A DNA stretch of 64,000 nt. Source: Eulemur rufifrons (lineage: Eukaryota > Chordata > Mammalia > Primates > Lemuridae). The stretch lies in the NCBI RefSeq assembly GCF_041146395.1, contig NC_091010.1:47574001-47638000 (forward strand), in the 5' to 3' direction. Below the pieces are notes generated by a model. That model was not told the DNA's origin. It was given only the letters and a program-made list of their open reading frames with translations, and ran no database searches. A program made the translations under genes and the position numbers. Positions 51,031-62,797 of this stretch are shown piece after piece (the first letter of the stretch is position 1; each line of letters begins with the position of its first letter).

Positions 51031-51059
<29 letters not shown>
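51031..51059 (+). repeat. (GT)n microsatellite
   Basis: An uninterrupted GT array of about 14 units, likely polymorphic. Confidence 0.95.
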
Positions 51060-52394
51060 GTCTGGGTGCACACAGGGGCAGAATAAAGTGTGATCGAGAC
51101 AGAGCAGACAAGGGGAGAGAAGAAAAGCCTGAGGAAAGCCACCCTGGGAACCTGCATTAAAGTCAGTGCAGTTTATGAAGTTCATGCTTTCCTCCCAGGG
51201 AGAGCTGGATTCCATCGAGCAGCCTCTCAGAGGCTGCCAGATAGCTCCTGAAGCAGAAAGTGCAAGCAGGAGAACGAGCGAGCCAGTGACAGAGGGAGAG
51301 ATGCACGGACACACGCACACACTCACACACTCACTGGCTCACACAGACCTCTCTGGGCCCAGGCAGCCTGGGCAGCTTGGGATGGAGGAAGGCAGACTAT
51401 GTGTTTGGTAGGAGTAGCTCTGGGAGCTGCGCTTCCTCCCCTCGTCCCTCCCCTGCCAGCTCCATCACCTTAAGCAGGGTGGCTGACCAGGCACCCGGAC
51501 AGTGTGGGCATCTAGGTGGGCTGATGGTGTGGTAAGCTGCGGGCAGTGTGGACCCCCCAGGGCAGTCAGCTTGTGGAAGTTGCTCTGGGTGAGGGACCTT
51601 GTGGCTGGTCTTGGGGCAGTGAGTATGAGGTCTGGGCAGTAAAAGGGACCAGAATGTGGTACTGTTGGGTCCCCAGGAACCTGCCTTTTCTCCTGATGCT
51701 GGGGGTCCATTTTTCTCTGGCACCTCAGTCTAGAGCAAGCAGGTACCTTACAGCCCTGAAGGTAGCTACAGGAGTCTCCTAAGTAGAAACAATTAGAGAC
51801 CTTATTTTTCCCTGGTGATTCAAGGGAACTAAGTGGTTGACAAGGTTGGAGTGTGGGAGCTCTCAGAGGGACCTATAAGCAAGCTGGAGTATCTGCCCTT
51901 CTTGACTCTTCTTTGTGCGCACAAGCACGTGGTCCACATGTGTGCACTCACAACATGTCAGTGGGCCAGGAGCCTTGACTTTAGAGGAAAGGGGAGTGTG
52001 GAGAAAGGTGCTGAAAGGGAACTATGCTGCAAAGGCCTTTGCTCTGGCCTGTGGGCTTGGCAGCATCATGTTTCCTGCCCCCGTGTCTTCTGCTGCAGGC
52101 CTCAGCTGGGGGTGGACAGTAAGAAGTCTCTCTCTCTCCTCTTCTTGGAAACTTCACGTCTCTATTCGGGTTATGCCAGGAGCTGGGACAGAGGAGGATG
52201 ACGGAGCTAGAGTCATCCAAAGGCAGGGAATTGGGAAGAAGAGAGTAGGAGGGCAAGTGAAGGATGGTCAGAAATTGCTGATGGCGGAGGATGCTCTGGG
52301 AAGCCTGGAGACGTTGGGCGCTGGAGGCGGAAACTGGCCGAGGATGGCTTTGGCCCTTTCTCCCCCTGCTCTCTCCTTTCCCCTCCCCTCGTCC

Positions 52395-52710
52395 CTCTAC
52401 ACATCTTTATTGGTTCTGGTAATAGCGTTGATTTGCATGTCAGGCAAAGCCTTGCTACACACACAAAAAGAAAACCCCAGCCGTGGCGGTGTGGCAGTGT
52501 CAGCTCTCGCTGTTGTTCGACAGTGTAAAATTAAATTAATAAAGCCCCCAACACAGGAAAACATAACAGGAAATTAATGGCCTTTACTGTCGCTCTGATG
52601 CAGTCATTTGCAACCCTGCTTTCCGCACCAAAGACTTCATAAATGCAAGCAGTTTCTCTAAACAAGCATACTTAGGGCGGCCTGGTATGTAATTTTTCGC
52701 CTTGCTTGTG
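52395..52710. promoter_or_regulatory. Candidate conserved non-coding element in intron 6
   Basis: Repeat-free, AT-rich DNA with 'attggttctggtaatagcgt', 'gatttgcatgtc' (octamer-like), 'aaaattaaattaataaagcc' and 'ggaaattaatggcc', and scattered CpGs. It contrasts with GC-rich, pyrimidine-rich flanks on both sides. Candidate enhancer, unproven. Confidence 0.38.
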
Positions 52711-53454
52711 TCCTTTGAGCTAACAAAGCCCCCTTCCCTCCTGGCTCCAGAGATTTCTAACTGGTTCTGGCCCTGGCTGGAGCCCGGTGGGGACAGCACC
52801 AGGCAGAGGGCCCCACCCTCTCCCTGAGAGCCCAGAGAGGGCTGAGGAGGGCTGGGTCCGAGCAGATAGGCACTCAGCAGGCCGTCCTACCCCACGGGCC
52901 GCTTCAGCAGGCAGCAGCCCTGCACAGCCAGCTCCCGGGAAGGAAAGCTGATCACCCCGGGAATTCCCCAGGCCCACCCAAGGCTCACCCTCCCCTTCCT
53001 CCCGTGGGTCTGTCTCCTCTCTCCCACTACCTGTGTGTTCCCTCCCGACGCCTGTGGCCTTCACCTCCCTCCTCCCATTCCTACCCTCTCCCTCCTCCTG
53101 CCTCTTCACACATCTGGGCTGGCTGTGCCTTGGCAGTGGGTGCCACACCCTTCTTTCCACAAGTAACTGGGGGCTCCTTTCTTGCAGTGGGGCATACAAA
53201 ATGCGGAACTAACTGTGCTGGTACAATTCCTTGGGGTTCTAGGTTTCTTCCATGTCTCTTTCTCTACAGGTTGCTTAGGAAATACAAGGGCCCCGAAGGG
53301 TCATTCAGACTATCCTCTCTCTCGGGCAGTTTCTAGAGAGCTAAGAGTCCCTGACTGCCTTGGTGTGTAAATAGGAGGCATAGCGAGGAAACTGACGCTT
53401 TCCTCTCTGGGGATCTTTGTGTCAGTGTGTGCCCACTGTGCTAGATGTATGAGA

Positions 53455-53545
53455 GGATCAGAACACCAGGACGCGGCTCCCAGGAGCTTACAGTCTATTG
53501 GGGAAGGCAAGGCTGTCACCCCTCAGACAATTGGCTGTTCATGGA
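53455..53545 (-). repeat. Possible L2 LINE tail fragment
   Basis: 'caggagcttacagtctattg' matches the inverted L2 tail, and the flanks are too diverged for certainty. Confidence 0.45.
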
Positions 53546-53856
53546 GTGCTGGACCACATGGCATGTGTTGGATAGGAATCCAGGGGCGTGGGCTACAAGA
53601 GCGAACAGGAAACAGGGCTTGAGCTGGAGCGGCTGAGACAGGGACAGGCTTTCTCCACGTAGAAGAGGGGCTGGTGGCTGGGCTGAGAGTGGTGACAAGG
53701 CAGAGCTGCAGATTCTTAGGGGTCATCTAGTCTTATGTGCCACTCGCCACAGAACTCTCCCCTCCAGCAGTTCTGCCTGCCAGGCCACAACCCCTGCCCA
53801 GACACAGGGCACAGATGGACACTGCCTTCATCCTGAGCCAGGGGAGGGGGAGGGAA

Positions 53857-53990
53857 GAGCACAGGACTTAGAGTCCAAATCTGGATGTGGGCTCCACCTC
53901 CGCTCCTTGCTTGCTCTGGAACTTTTGGCTAATTACACAATCCCTCTGAATCTCAGTTTCTTCATCTTTGAAATAGAGGTAATGACCACA
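53857..53990 (+). repeat. MIR SINE fragment
   Basis: A sense MIR core: 'cacaggacttagagtccaaa', 'ctgaatctcagtttcttcat', 'tttgaaatagaggtaatg'. Confidence 0.75.
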
Positions 53991-54044
53991 TAGAGAGGCG
54001 GTTGGTGGTAAAAAGCTCCATTTGACACTCTCGCTCCCTCCCTT

Positions 54045-54150
54045 CCATTCATTCCACCTTGTTTACTGAGCACTTGGCAAACACCGGGCTGGGGCCTGGG
54101 TGGATTTCAGATTCTCACATGGTGTGGTCCCTGCTCTTGAGGGAATTTCC
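54045..54150 (-). repeat. L2 LINE 3' end fragment
   Basis: 'ttccattcattccaccttgt', 'ttactgagcacttggcaaac' and 'tccctgctcttgagggaatt' follow the inverted L2 tail. Confidence 0.55.
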
Positions 54151-54294
54151 TCATCATCCTGGTTACCCATCTCTGAGTTCATTCTCGAAGGTTAACGTGA
54201 ACACTGAGCTCCACAGACAGTCTAGCCAATGCCAAGCACAGTAGAACCATTGCCATTCTCCCATCTGGAGGCTCTACATCCATAATGTAGCCTA

Positions 54295-54560
54295 AGATTA
54301 CATTCGATTTTTTAGCAGCCGTGTCAGACTCAAGCTCATATTGAGTTCGTGGTCAACTAAAACCTCGAGATCTTTTTCACATCAATTGCTATCAAGCCAG
54401 GTCTACCCCATTCTGCACTTGTGTAATTGATTTTTTTTAACCTAAACATAGGGCATTCCATTTATCCCTGTTGAATTTCATCTTGTTGGTTTGGGTTCTT
54501 AATTCCACCCGATTAAGGTCATAAGGATGTCTTCTATATCATCGTCCAAGTAGTTTTTTT
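54295..54560. repeat. Ancient L3/CR1-type LINE relic
   Basis: 'tttagcagccgtgtcagact', 'gtggtcaactaaaacctcga', 'gatctttttcacatcaattg', 'cttgtgtaattgattttttt' and 'ccctgttgaatttcatcttg' form an ordered series that I recognise from a very old repeat family shared by mammals and birds, probably of CR1/L3 type. The family name is less sure than the repeat status. Confidence 0.55.
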
Positions 54561-54859
54561 AAAAAAGAGTTATTTTCCTTTAAAATACAGGAAAGCCACA
54601 TGACCACCAGTGGAGACCTCCCTCCTAGTTGCCATAAGTGAATGCTTTAGGTGCTGTTGAGCCCAAAAGCCACCAACTATTTTGCTTTTCTTCATCTTGT
54701 CCATAAAGCTAGGAAGGGCATTTCTTTGTCAAATATTAACATTCACAACATCCACAGAATTTTCTCAATAAATCAATTTTTAAAATCCAGTTTATGTTGA
54801 TGAGCAAATTGAGTGTGTGCTACATAAGAAACGTGGCAGGACTGATTTACAAAGGCAAT

Positions 54860-54980
54860 TAGGACAAATTTCTTGACCTCACAAAGCTTATAATCTAGTG
54901 GGGAGATGAATATACACATCATTATACATGCAGAGTGTGATAAATGCCATGATCAAGGCATGAAGTGCTATGGAGAATAA
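54860..54980 (-). repeat. L2 LINE 3' end fragment
   Basis: 'cttgacctcacaaagcttat', 'aatctagtggggagatgaat' and 'gtgataaatgccatgatcaa' follow the inverted L2 3' region upstream of its tail. Confidence 0.6.
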
Positions 54981-55724
54981 AAAAAAAGCAGTTGCTTCCA
55001 ACCAGGGCAGCTGGGGATGTCTTCATGGGGGTGGTATTCGATCTAAGCATTGATATCAAGTTAATGTGCCACAATTTATTCTGAGGGAGTATGTGCAAGC
55101 TCTGGGGTATCACTATGTTCTTTTCCAGTGCCCACCAATTATATAATAATATCTTCTAAAAGATTTCCAAAGCCTGATACTGAATTTATTAGAGTGTTAT
55201 TTACATAAGTGTACCTTTCCCCCTTTTCTGCAAGACAGGATGGCACTGGGCTTCCTCACCCTTTCCTGCATTGGTCTGCCTTGCCCTTTCTTTGTGACAT
55301 TGCCAGGATTAGCAATCACAGTTTTAGAGTCCTATCTGGACCTGGGAAAGTTGACGATTGAGATGGCTAGAGGTTACCTGCCTGGCCCCCCTTGACCAGG
55401 CAACAGTGCCCTCCTGCTGGTCCCATTTTGCAGATTCTTTCCTTTGGTGAAGAAGACAAAGGCAAGCTGGGGGTTGAAAAGTTCTGCCTTCTCTCTCTTC
55501 TCTCTTGGTATTACCTCCTCTTCCCAAGGACTGAGCTTCAACCTGCCTTCCTTTTTGTTCTTTCTCCAAACATAGCAACCAAGGCCTTTTTTCGTTGTCT
55601 CAGCTTGTTCCGAGCTTTTGTCTTCCTGACAGGCTCGTGCTACTCTCATATCCATTCTTGGTTATGGTCTCCTCCTTCCATCTGTTGTGTGTCCTTTATA
55701 AGAAGAAAAAAAAAAAACTTTTGT

Positions 55725-56065
55725 CTGGTCAGAAGTACAATACATGCTTATTGTGAAATATTTGGAAGAGAGAGTAAATTTTTAGAAAATCACCCATAAT
55801 CTTATTATCAAGAGATAGCCACTGTTGAAATTTGGTATATTTTCCCAGGCTTTTTCTTTCTGTGCATATATAATTTTATGTATATAATTTTCTATTAAAC
55901 TTGGAATGATACCGTATATACAGATTTGTGTCTTGCTATTTTCCCTTAACATTATATAGGACCATTTTCACATATCATTAAATATTCTTTGAAAACATGA
56001 TTTTTTAATGGCTGCATAATCTTCCACTGTTCGGTGTACATGTCCTTTTAAAATCCAGGCTCATC
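55725..56065 (+). repeat. Old LINE 3'-region-like repeat, copy 1
   Basis: 'aatacatgcttattgtgaaa', 'aatcacccataatcttatta', 'gagatagccactgttgaaat', 'catttt...atggctgcataatcttccac' form the series of an old, common primate/mammal repeat, which I would place among L1M/HAL1-type 3' regions. A shorter second copy is at 59435-59550. The family name is tentative. Confidence 0.5.
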
Positions 56066-56384
56066 ATATTTTAAAGCTTATCTGTGTGCAACAACAGTGA
56101 TTTTCCTTAAATGTCCTTCTCTTTCCACCCCTCCCCCGCTCCCTTTACTTTGTCAGGCTGATTATTTGAGCTTATAGAGGCAGAATTTCAGTTTTGGAGC
56201 ATGTTGTCCTTATGGAATTATATTCTCTCTTAGAATCTCTTGCCCTGGGATATACCTATCCTTTCCCTGGACATGGAGCAGTTTTCCCCCTTCCTCCGCT
56301 CTGTCACCTCTAGACGTGGTTGCTCTCTCCCCGCATCCCCACTTCCCTTTTATCAGCTTTTCTTGCTTGGTCAGAATTCAGTGG

Positions 56385-57450
56385 CCTGCAATATTGGACA
56401 GGGCTCTGAGCTAGGAACCTCAGTCTCATTCTCCAGGAACTACCTATGCGATGTGGGAAAATTGCATAACCTCTCTGAGCCGGATTTTTGTTGTTTTAAA
56501 AATTTTAAATCTCTAAGAGACAATCAAATTAAAATCTCTTCATGATACTTTCCAGTTATAAAATGTGACTGATATGAATCCAGAGTAGCAATTCCTTTGT
56601 TGCTTCTTTTTCCTTCTCAAAGGTAAAGTGTTGAGCAAGGCAGGTTAAGAGTTGATCAGTCTTTGCTTTTGGAATTCTAGGCAACGAATCAGCCAACATC
56701 TGTGATCACCTGCTCTGGGTCAAGCCTTATGCTAGGTTTACAAAGATGAAAACTATGGGGCCCTTGCCTTTAAAATTGGTGGTTTAGAGGAGAAAACAAA
56801 AAGTAACTATGACACATACAGATTCTAAATTTGGCTCTGCCACTTACTGGCTGTCATTAAGTCATTTGGGGCAAGTTACCTAACCTACCTAGCCCTCAGT
56901 TTCCCAGGTTGTGAGCTCAGCAGCCAGAGGCACATTGCCTGTGTGTGGTTCTGGCTCCATCATTTGCGAGGTGTGTAACCTTGGGAAAGCCCCTTAATCT
57001 CATTTCCATTTCCTCATCTGCAAAATGGGGATAATAATGGAAGCTTCTTGCTTAAGTTCTTGTGAAAATTAAATGAGTTAAAATATGTAAGTTTGTTAGA
57101 TGAGTGCCTGATATACCAAGCACTTAATAAATGTTAGTTGCTCTTATTGAAAGGATTAAATCAGTGTATGTATATCAAGCATAGGGTCTGGTACCCTAAT
57201 AGGAACTGGATCCATTTTCGTTATTATTAGTATTATTTCTACAATAAAGGTTTGGATAGATGGCTACTGGAACACAGAGAAAGGAGAACTTAATATTGCT
57301 GAGGGAAGAGCTAACAGCCCTCTTGTATATATCTGAGGACGCTCAATCCAGAAAAGCTCACGAGACTTGCCAAGGTCATGTAAAATGAGCAACCAAACTA
57401 GGATTTCAACCCAGGAGATGTCACTTCTAGTCCAGCATTATGTTAGAGTC
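56385..57450. repeat. Cluster of MIR and L2 relics
   Basis: A dense series: a MIR core at about 56385-56490 (+), an L2-like piece at 56690-56800 (-), a MIR core at 56810-56910 (+), a nearly full MIR at 56915-57150 (+, with 'gtaaccttgggaaagcccct' and 'caagcacttaataaatgtta'), a MIR tail at about 57150-57245 (+), and an inverted MIR scrap at 57320-57450. All are old and diverged, with no gene present. Confidence 0.7.
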
Positions 57451-57854
57451 ACTAGTGCAGTGAGTGTCCCTAGAGGCATGTGGTGTAAATGGGCACAGCA
57501 AGACTGAGGTCAGGCAGGCCAGGCAGCCACCCCAGCCTCCCCTGCTCGTGAACTCATTGAGTGTTTAGAAGCTGGGCTTGGTCAAGTTTAGCAGGTGGCT
57601 TGCCAGGGTTATGAGGCTGGCAGAACCTGGTCTTGCCCAGAGCCAAACCTTCAGGCCAGATTTCCGAGGGCTTCTTCATGCCCACCTCTTGAGCTTGGCT
57701 TGGGGTTCATGGCCAGGCCAGACTCACAGACTGACCAGTTTAAGGATGGGAGGCAATGGGGCATGTCGCCCCACCTCCTTGGACAAGCGGTGCTGCCGCA
57801 GCTCTCTCTACAGCCTGGCCCTCTGGAGCCCCTTCCTGCACGTGGCAGCACCCC

Positions 57855-58075
57855 TCCCTCTTCTCCCCTCCTTTGCAGTCTATGTCTCCCTCCCTCCCTG
57901 CTTCCCCCTCATCCTCTCTTCCTCCCTTCTTTCCTCTTCCCCCTTTCCTATCTCCCTCCCTTCTCTCTTCATTCCCCAGCACTCCTTCCCTCTCCATTCT
58001 CCTCCACCACCCCCACCTGCTCTGCTCCCTGCCCTCCCCATTCCATCAATCCTTGCTCTCCTCCCAGTCTGGAAA
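57855..58075 (+). repeat. Pyrimidine-rich tract in intron 6
   Basis: A long C/T-dominated stretch with many ctccc and ttcct units. Overlapping open frames here are low-complexity artefacts. Confidence 0.7.
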
Positions 58076-58224
58076 GCGCCCACCTTCTGGGAAGCAGCCC
58101 CATCCCTCAGCGTCTCAAACCCTGTTCCCAATCAGGTGGGAGGGCTGGGGTGGCAGCCCAGACCTCCGTGGTCCTGCCGCCATGGGGGTGGGGCTGGGGC
58201 TGCACAGGCGGGCTGCCTTGAATG

Positions 58225-58330
58225 ACAAGCGGGTATATTGATCGCATTCTGAACTCAGCCCAGCCGATAGAAGGTAATTAATGACTCCATTTGCCTCACT
58301 ACCAAGGAGAACAATTGAGTTTGAAACTGC
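58225..58330. promoter_or_regulatory. Candidate conserved non-coding element in intron 6
   Basis: A short AT-richer block ('gtatattgatcgcattctga', 'gaaggtaattaatgactcca', 'gagaacaattgagtttgaaa') between GC-rich, low-complexity flanks. It includes a palindromic taattaat site and a SOX-like acaat site. Confidence 0.3.
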
Positions 58331-58544
58331 AACAACTGGCAGCTGGGGAGACTGGGGGGCAGCCTGGGGATGAACCCCTCAGAGGAGGAAGGTGATATGT
58401 GGAGAGGCTAAGACAGAGAGAGGGAGCAGCCCTGCCCCCAACACCAGTGCCCCAGCCTGCCTGCTCCCCCACTGTTCCCCCTTCCTCTACTATTCTCTTT
58501 TCTTCCCCATCCCTAAGACTTACTGTCCCCAAGATTGCTTCTTG

Positions 58545-58705
58545 CCAGCTGGGTGACCTTGCACACGTTTTGAACTCTCTCTGAGCTTGTTCCCTTATTT
58601 GTAAAATTGAGCTATGCAAGTGTTCTGGGATGACTGGAGATAATGTGTGTAAAGTACCTTCAGCCTGCCCTGAACATAGTAAGTGCTCAGTAAATGACAG
58701 TGAAG
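58545..58705 (+). repeat. MIR SINE fragment
   Basis: 'cagctgggtgaccttgcaca', 'aacatagtaagtgctcagta' in MIR order, sense. Confidence 0.75.
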
Positions 58706-58744
58706 ATGATGATATTTGACAAAGGCAAATTTGGTGGAGTGGTG

Positions 58745-58920
58745 AGGGTTTTGGAGTCAGATATTCCTGAGTTCAGACCCAAGCTTTGCTACTTACTAGC
58801 TGTGTGGTGTGAAGCAAATAATTTTGCCTCTCTGAGACCTTCCTCTTTTGAAAAATGAGAGTAATACTAAGTACCTTATAAAGTTGAAGAGATTTAATGA
58901 GTGTAGGTGAAAGCCCTAAT
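58745..58920 (+). repeat. MIR SINE
   Basis: 'gttttggagtcagatattcc', 'cttactagctgtgtggtgtg' and 'gcctctctgagacc' in sense MIR order. Confidence 0.75.
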
Positions 58921-59434
58921 ATTATAAGTTTCCCCATAGATAGGTAGATATTTATATTTGGGCTTAGAAAACTGAAGTTAGCATAGTTCTTTATTAAAAA
59001 AAATTCTTCTCAAATGCCTACTCCTGCTTCCTGGGATTTGGTGGGCAGCCCCTATTAATCCCATCCTGGTTTTGTGGGTTTGATGAGCCTTGGTGCTTTC
59101 TGACCAAGGAAATGACATTATTTCATTCTGTCTATGACCATCTACCTCTTGACCCTTGGAATGGCCACCTTGGGAATCAAGGTAGAATGTAAAAATACAA
59201 GGAAGAAAGAACACTTCTGTCCTTTGTCCTTTGCCCTATCCCCAAGCCATGATGTTCAGTGACTATCCCTCTTCCCAAGCTGCTGAGATCTCACTGGCCA
59301 GCCAGGGTTCCGGCCTGGAGTGTGAGGTGTGAGGTAGGGCTCTGCTCCAGGGCCACCCAGGAATAGATGGAGAGTGAGTGAGTAGCAGCTGATCTTTTGG
59401 CTGAGGAATAAAGACATTTTTTAATAATGATTCT

Positions 59435-59550
59435 AGAAGTAGTACATACTTATTGCACAAAGCCTGGACAATATGGGAAAAACTTAGACAAGAAGAAAAT
59501 ACAAATTGCTCATGGTCAGGAAGTAACCACTGTTACCATGTTGGTGGCTC
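59435..59550 (+). repeat. Old LINE 3'-region-like repeat, copy 2
   Basis: 'agtacatacttattgcacaa' through 'aagtaaccactgttaccatg' parallels the start of the copy at 55725, in the same orientation, truncated on the right. Confidence 0.45.
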
Positions 59551-59689
59551 TCCTTCTGGTCAAGATGATCTTTGCTATTGTAGTTCTCTTGGCTCCGCTG
59601 GGAGCCTCAGACTTTGGATGTCGGCTGGGCAGATACCCACTATTGTCCACTGGTTCAGTCCACAGTCATAGACTTCCCTGTGCCAGGCT

Positions 59690-59880
59690 CCCTAGTGGAT
59701 ATGCCCTTGAACCGGCCACTTACCCTCACTTAGTTTGCACCTCATTTACTCTGAGCCTCAGTTTCCCTACCAGCAAAAAGGGACCATAAGCACTACCTAC
59801 CTTGGAGACTGGTTGGAAGGCCCATACAACCTAAAGTCTATGAAGACTTTCTGTTAAATGCTAAGCAAATATGAAGTGGT
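59690..59880 (+). repeat. MIR SINE fragment
   Basis: 'ctctgagcctcagtttccct' and 'actacctaccttggagactg' in sense MIR order, diverged. Confidence 0.6.
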
Positions 59881-60039
59881 CAGAAAAGACAATATGAGCT
59901 TTGTTCCCCTTGAAAGAGTAATATATGTCAAAGTTTTAACTCAGCAGCTTGTTTAATTTAATTACTTTATTTATATCCTGTCTGTGTTCCAAAAAGGACT
60001 TATGGCAGGTAGCTCACTCTCCTTGAGAGTGCTCACGCT

Positions 60040-60185
60040 GTAGTGGACAGAGCACCTGGAATGGGCGATAGTCCCAGGAATCCTACTCCCAGGTCATGTG
60101 ACTTTGGACAAGTCACCTGCCCACCTCACCACTCACCCCAGGTAGTTTTCCTTACTGTAACATGAACAGTTTGGACCAGATGTCC
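60040..60185 (+). repeat. MIR SINE fragment
   Basis: 'tgtgactttggacaagtcac' core within MIR-like flanks, sense. Confidence 0.6.
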
Positions 60186-60374
60186 CCTAATCATCTGGAC
60201 ACAGTCTGCACTCAGCCAGCATGTGTGCCATAGGCTGTAGCCTCAGTTCAGGGGGGATGCAAGGCAGAGAACTGTGGATGCTGCAAGGGGGCTGTGCCTC
60301 AGATGGGGCCAAGTGGCCGTCAGCTGGGCCCCCTGGGTTGGGCACCCTGGCAGCCCCTGGCAGCAGAATGAAAT

Positions 60375-60600
60375 GATTTGGAGGGCAGGCTCTGGAGTCA
60401 GGCAGACCTGTATTCAAATCTGGCCATCATTTACTAACTCCATGGCCTTTGAGTAGCTCCTTAACCTCTCTTTGCCTCAGTTTCCTTATCTTTAAAATGG
60501 GTATCACAGTACTTATCTCATAGGGTTGTTGGAAGGATTAAGGGAGCTCTGTAAAGTACAACAATGGCATATAATAAGTTCTTGATATTTGTGATCTGCT
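60375..60600 (+). repeat. MIR SINE, nearly full length
   Basis: 'ggctctggagtcaggcagac', 'ctctttgcctcagtttcctt', 'ctcatagggttgttggaagg' and 'tataataagttcttgatatt' in sense order. Confidence 0.85.
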
Positions 60601-61224
60601 ACAGAATGGTGGCCGGTCAGGGGACAGGAGAATGGGGCTGAATCCTCCATATATGGAGACTGTTTGACTAGTGCATGGTCCCTTCCCTATTCTGTGGGTC
60701 TTACTAAACCTACAGCAACCACATTTTCCAACCCCATTCTAAAAACGTAGCCTGATAGTGGGAAAGAATATTGGACATCAGAATTCCTCCTCAAAGCCCA
60801 GGACATAGGGCCCCACCCTCTAGCCCTCTTGGTGCAGGGAGTCTAATGTAGAGGCCTTCTCTGGGTCCTGTCCTCAAGGAGCTTCTGCCACCCACTTTGG
60901 ATGGCAGCTCAGCAGCTCGGAGGTTAAGTTCTGCTCTTCACTGGGGACACAGTGTTCTCTGGCCATTGGGCAGATGCCTGGATATACATGGGCAGGATGG
61001 TGTTGCCGAGAGGGGGAAGGGCCTCTTGTGGACCAGAGTTGATGTTGTTAGAGGTTGACAAGCAGCAGGGGTGAATGAAGAAGGGGCCATATCCTCTGAT
61101 ACCCAGGGATGGGTGGGACTTGCCTGACAAGTGACTGGGTGTCCTGGGGTGCCCGACCAGTCAGGTGGCCAGTCCTTAAATCTTATCCCAGCAGTCTGGC
61201 TTTGAATGCCACCTAGGAGAGTCT

Positions 61225-61325
61225 CATTCATTCAATCACTTATTGAGCAGTCTATGCCATGCCTGGCACTGGAGCTACAGGAAGGCCTCAGTGGTGCTGC
61301 CCACGGGAGCTCACAGCCTGGCTGC
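61225..61325 (-). repeat. L2 LINE 3' end fragment
   Basis: 'cattcattcaatcacttatt', 'gagcagtctatgccatgcct' and 'gggagctcacagcctgg' match the inverted L2 tail. Confidence 0.7.
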
Positions 61326-61584
61326 TGAGCGCAAGGGGGCTGTCAGTGGGGAATCTTCTTTGGGATGGGTGGTGCCTAATGACTCCCACACTTTCCTTCC
61401 CTGCTCACTCAGAAACCTAGATCGAGACCCACTTCTGCCTCTGCCCGGCTCTGCCAGAGAGCCCCTCAACATCTGGGCCTTACAGTGGTTTCTTCCTCTC
61501 CCTTGCTGTCCCCTCCGAGACTCTGCCCATGCGAAGTTCCACCCTGAGCTCTCTCTCCACCACCCAGAAAGGGCCCTCCAGGTG

Positions 61585-62360
61585 GTCAGCACTAGCAACT
61601 GCTTCGTTTTCCCTCCCTCTTTCATTCTCTTCTTCCTTGTTTTTTTTCCTGCTCCTCCTCTACTCTCTTCTCCTTTTCCTCCTCCTCTTCTTACCCTCCA
61701 AAGCCACCCCCACCCAGGCCCCCAGCTGCCCTCCCAGGCTTCAGGAAAGCAGAGCCAGCTGGTTTTATTCCTGCAAGTGTCCTCACTCCAGCCAGCACTT
61801 CCCTGGCTTGCTGTGGAAGGCTTCTTCCCTTTTTCCTCCGCCTCTTTCTGCCTCTCCCATGCCTCTGGGCTTCCTCCTTCCCTGAGCTTCTCCTCCTTGG
61901 ACCTTCAGACCCAGGGCTTCTCCCAACTTCCTTTGCTCACTCCCTCCTGGCTGTCATCCCTCCCTTCCTTGCCCAGCTGATGGAAGGACACCACCCCTCC
62001 TCTGGAGAGAGCCCATGAGAGCCTGTGGGACCTGTGGTGGATTCGGAGGGCTGCCTCCCTGTCCTCCAGCAATATGCCACTGTCCTCCCCCTGCCCCGGT
62101 GGCCCCCTCGCTCCTCCCACAACTTGCTGTGTGCTCCTTCACCACACGTTGTGACTGCTGCCTTCCTTCTCCTTTGGGGAGCTTCCTCCAGCCTCCCGAG
62201 GTGGTTCTCTGCCTGCTTCCATCACATCACTTAATTTTCCTTCTCCCCCCACCTTCTTTCTCCTCTTCCCTTCTCCCACCTCCCACTGCCACTTCTGCCA
62301 GTAGCAGGCTTCCTTTGCCTTCCCCGGCCCTCCCCCCTCCCTCCACTGCTGCTGCCTCTG
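61585..62360 (+). repeat. Pyrimidine-rich region in intron 6
   Basis: A long C/T-dominated region with cctcctc and ttcctcc runs. The long open frame at 61243-61980 owes its Ser/Pro/Leu composition to this bias. Confidence 0.65.
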
Positions 62361-62390
62361 TAACCTGTCTTACCACCAGGGCCTGAGTAT

Positions 62391-62414
62391 ACAAAAAAAT
62401 AAATAAATAAAAAG
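62391..62414 (+). repeat. (AAAT)n run
   Basis: An acaaaaaa run followed by four aaat-type units, a simple repeat. Confidence 0.8.
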
Positions 62415-62419
62415 GTCAG

Positions 62420-62700
62420 CGAGTGGAGGGAGCAGCAATAACCCCTAAAACAGTACTATCAGTGGAACATGATTGATCAATTGAATTCCATAGCGGCTGA
62501 AAAATGTGGGATTAAGTAGTGTATTATACGCACAATGAGTTGAGGCATGATGTTCATTTCAAGTTCATTTCGCCGGCCTCTGCCACCAGATCAGGCAATC
62601 AATAGGGGCAGCAGATATCATATATCACCTCTCTGCGGGCTGGGGAGAGAGCACCATAATCTCTCGCAAATTTAGAGTGACAGATTTGTCAAGATCTGAA
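62420..62700. promoter_or_regulatory. Candidate conserved non-coding element in intron 6
   Basis: A repeat-free AT-rich block with retained CpG ('ccatagcggctg', 'attatacgcacaatg', 'tttcgccgg', 'atctctcgcaaattt') and factor-like motifs ('tgattgatcaattgaatt', 'caggcaatcaatagg', 'agatatcatatatcac'). It is sandwiched between low-complexity pyrimidine and CA-rich DNA. Among the strongest enhancer-like blocks here by eye, but no alignment is available. Confidence 0.4.
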
Positions 62701-62776
62701 GGGCCCCTGAATAAATGAAAGCAAAGAGACTCCTCCAGCCAGTGACCTGAGGACAAAGCTTCAGTTGAGCTCCTGC

Positions 62777-62797
62777 ACACACATACACACACACAGG
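62777..62797 (+). repeat. Short CA-rich repeat
   Basis: A run of imperfect ca units in a broader CA-rich stretch extending to about 62895. Confidence 0.75.

Noticed and set aside
61243..61980. 245-codon frame in intron 6
   Set aside because: Its Ser/Pro/Leu/Phe composition follows from the pyrimidine-rich tract, it starts in an L2 tail, and no splice or domain evidence supports it.
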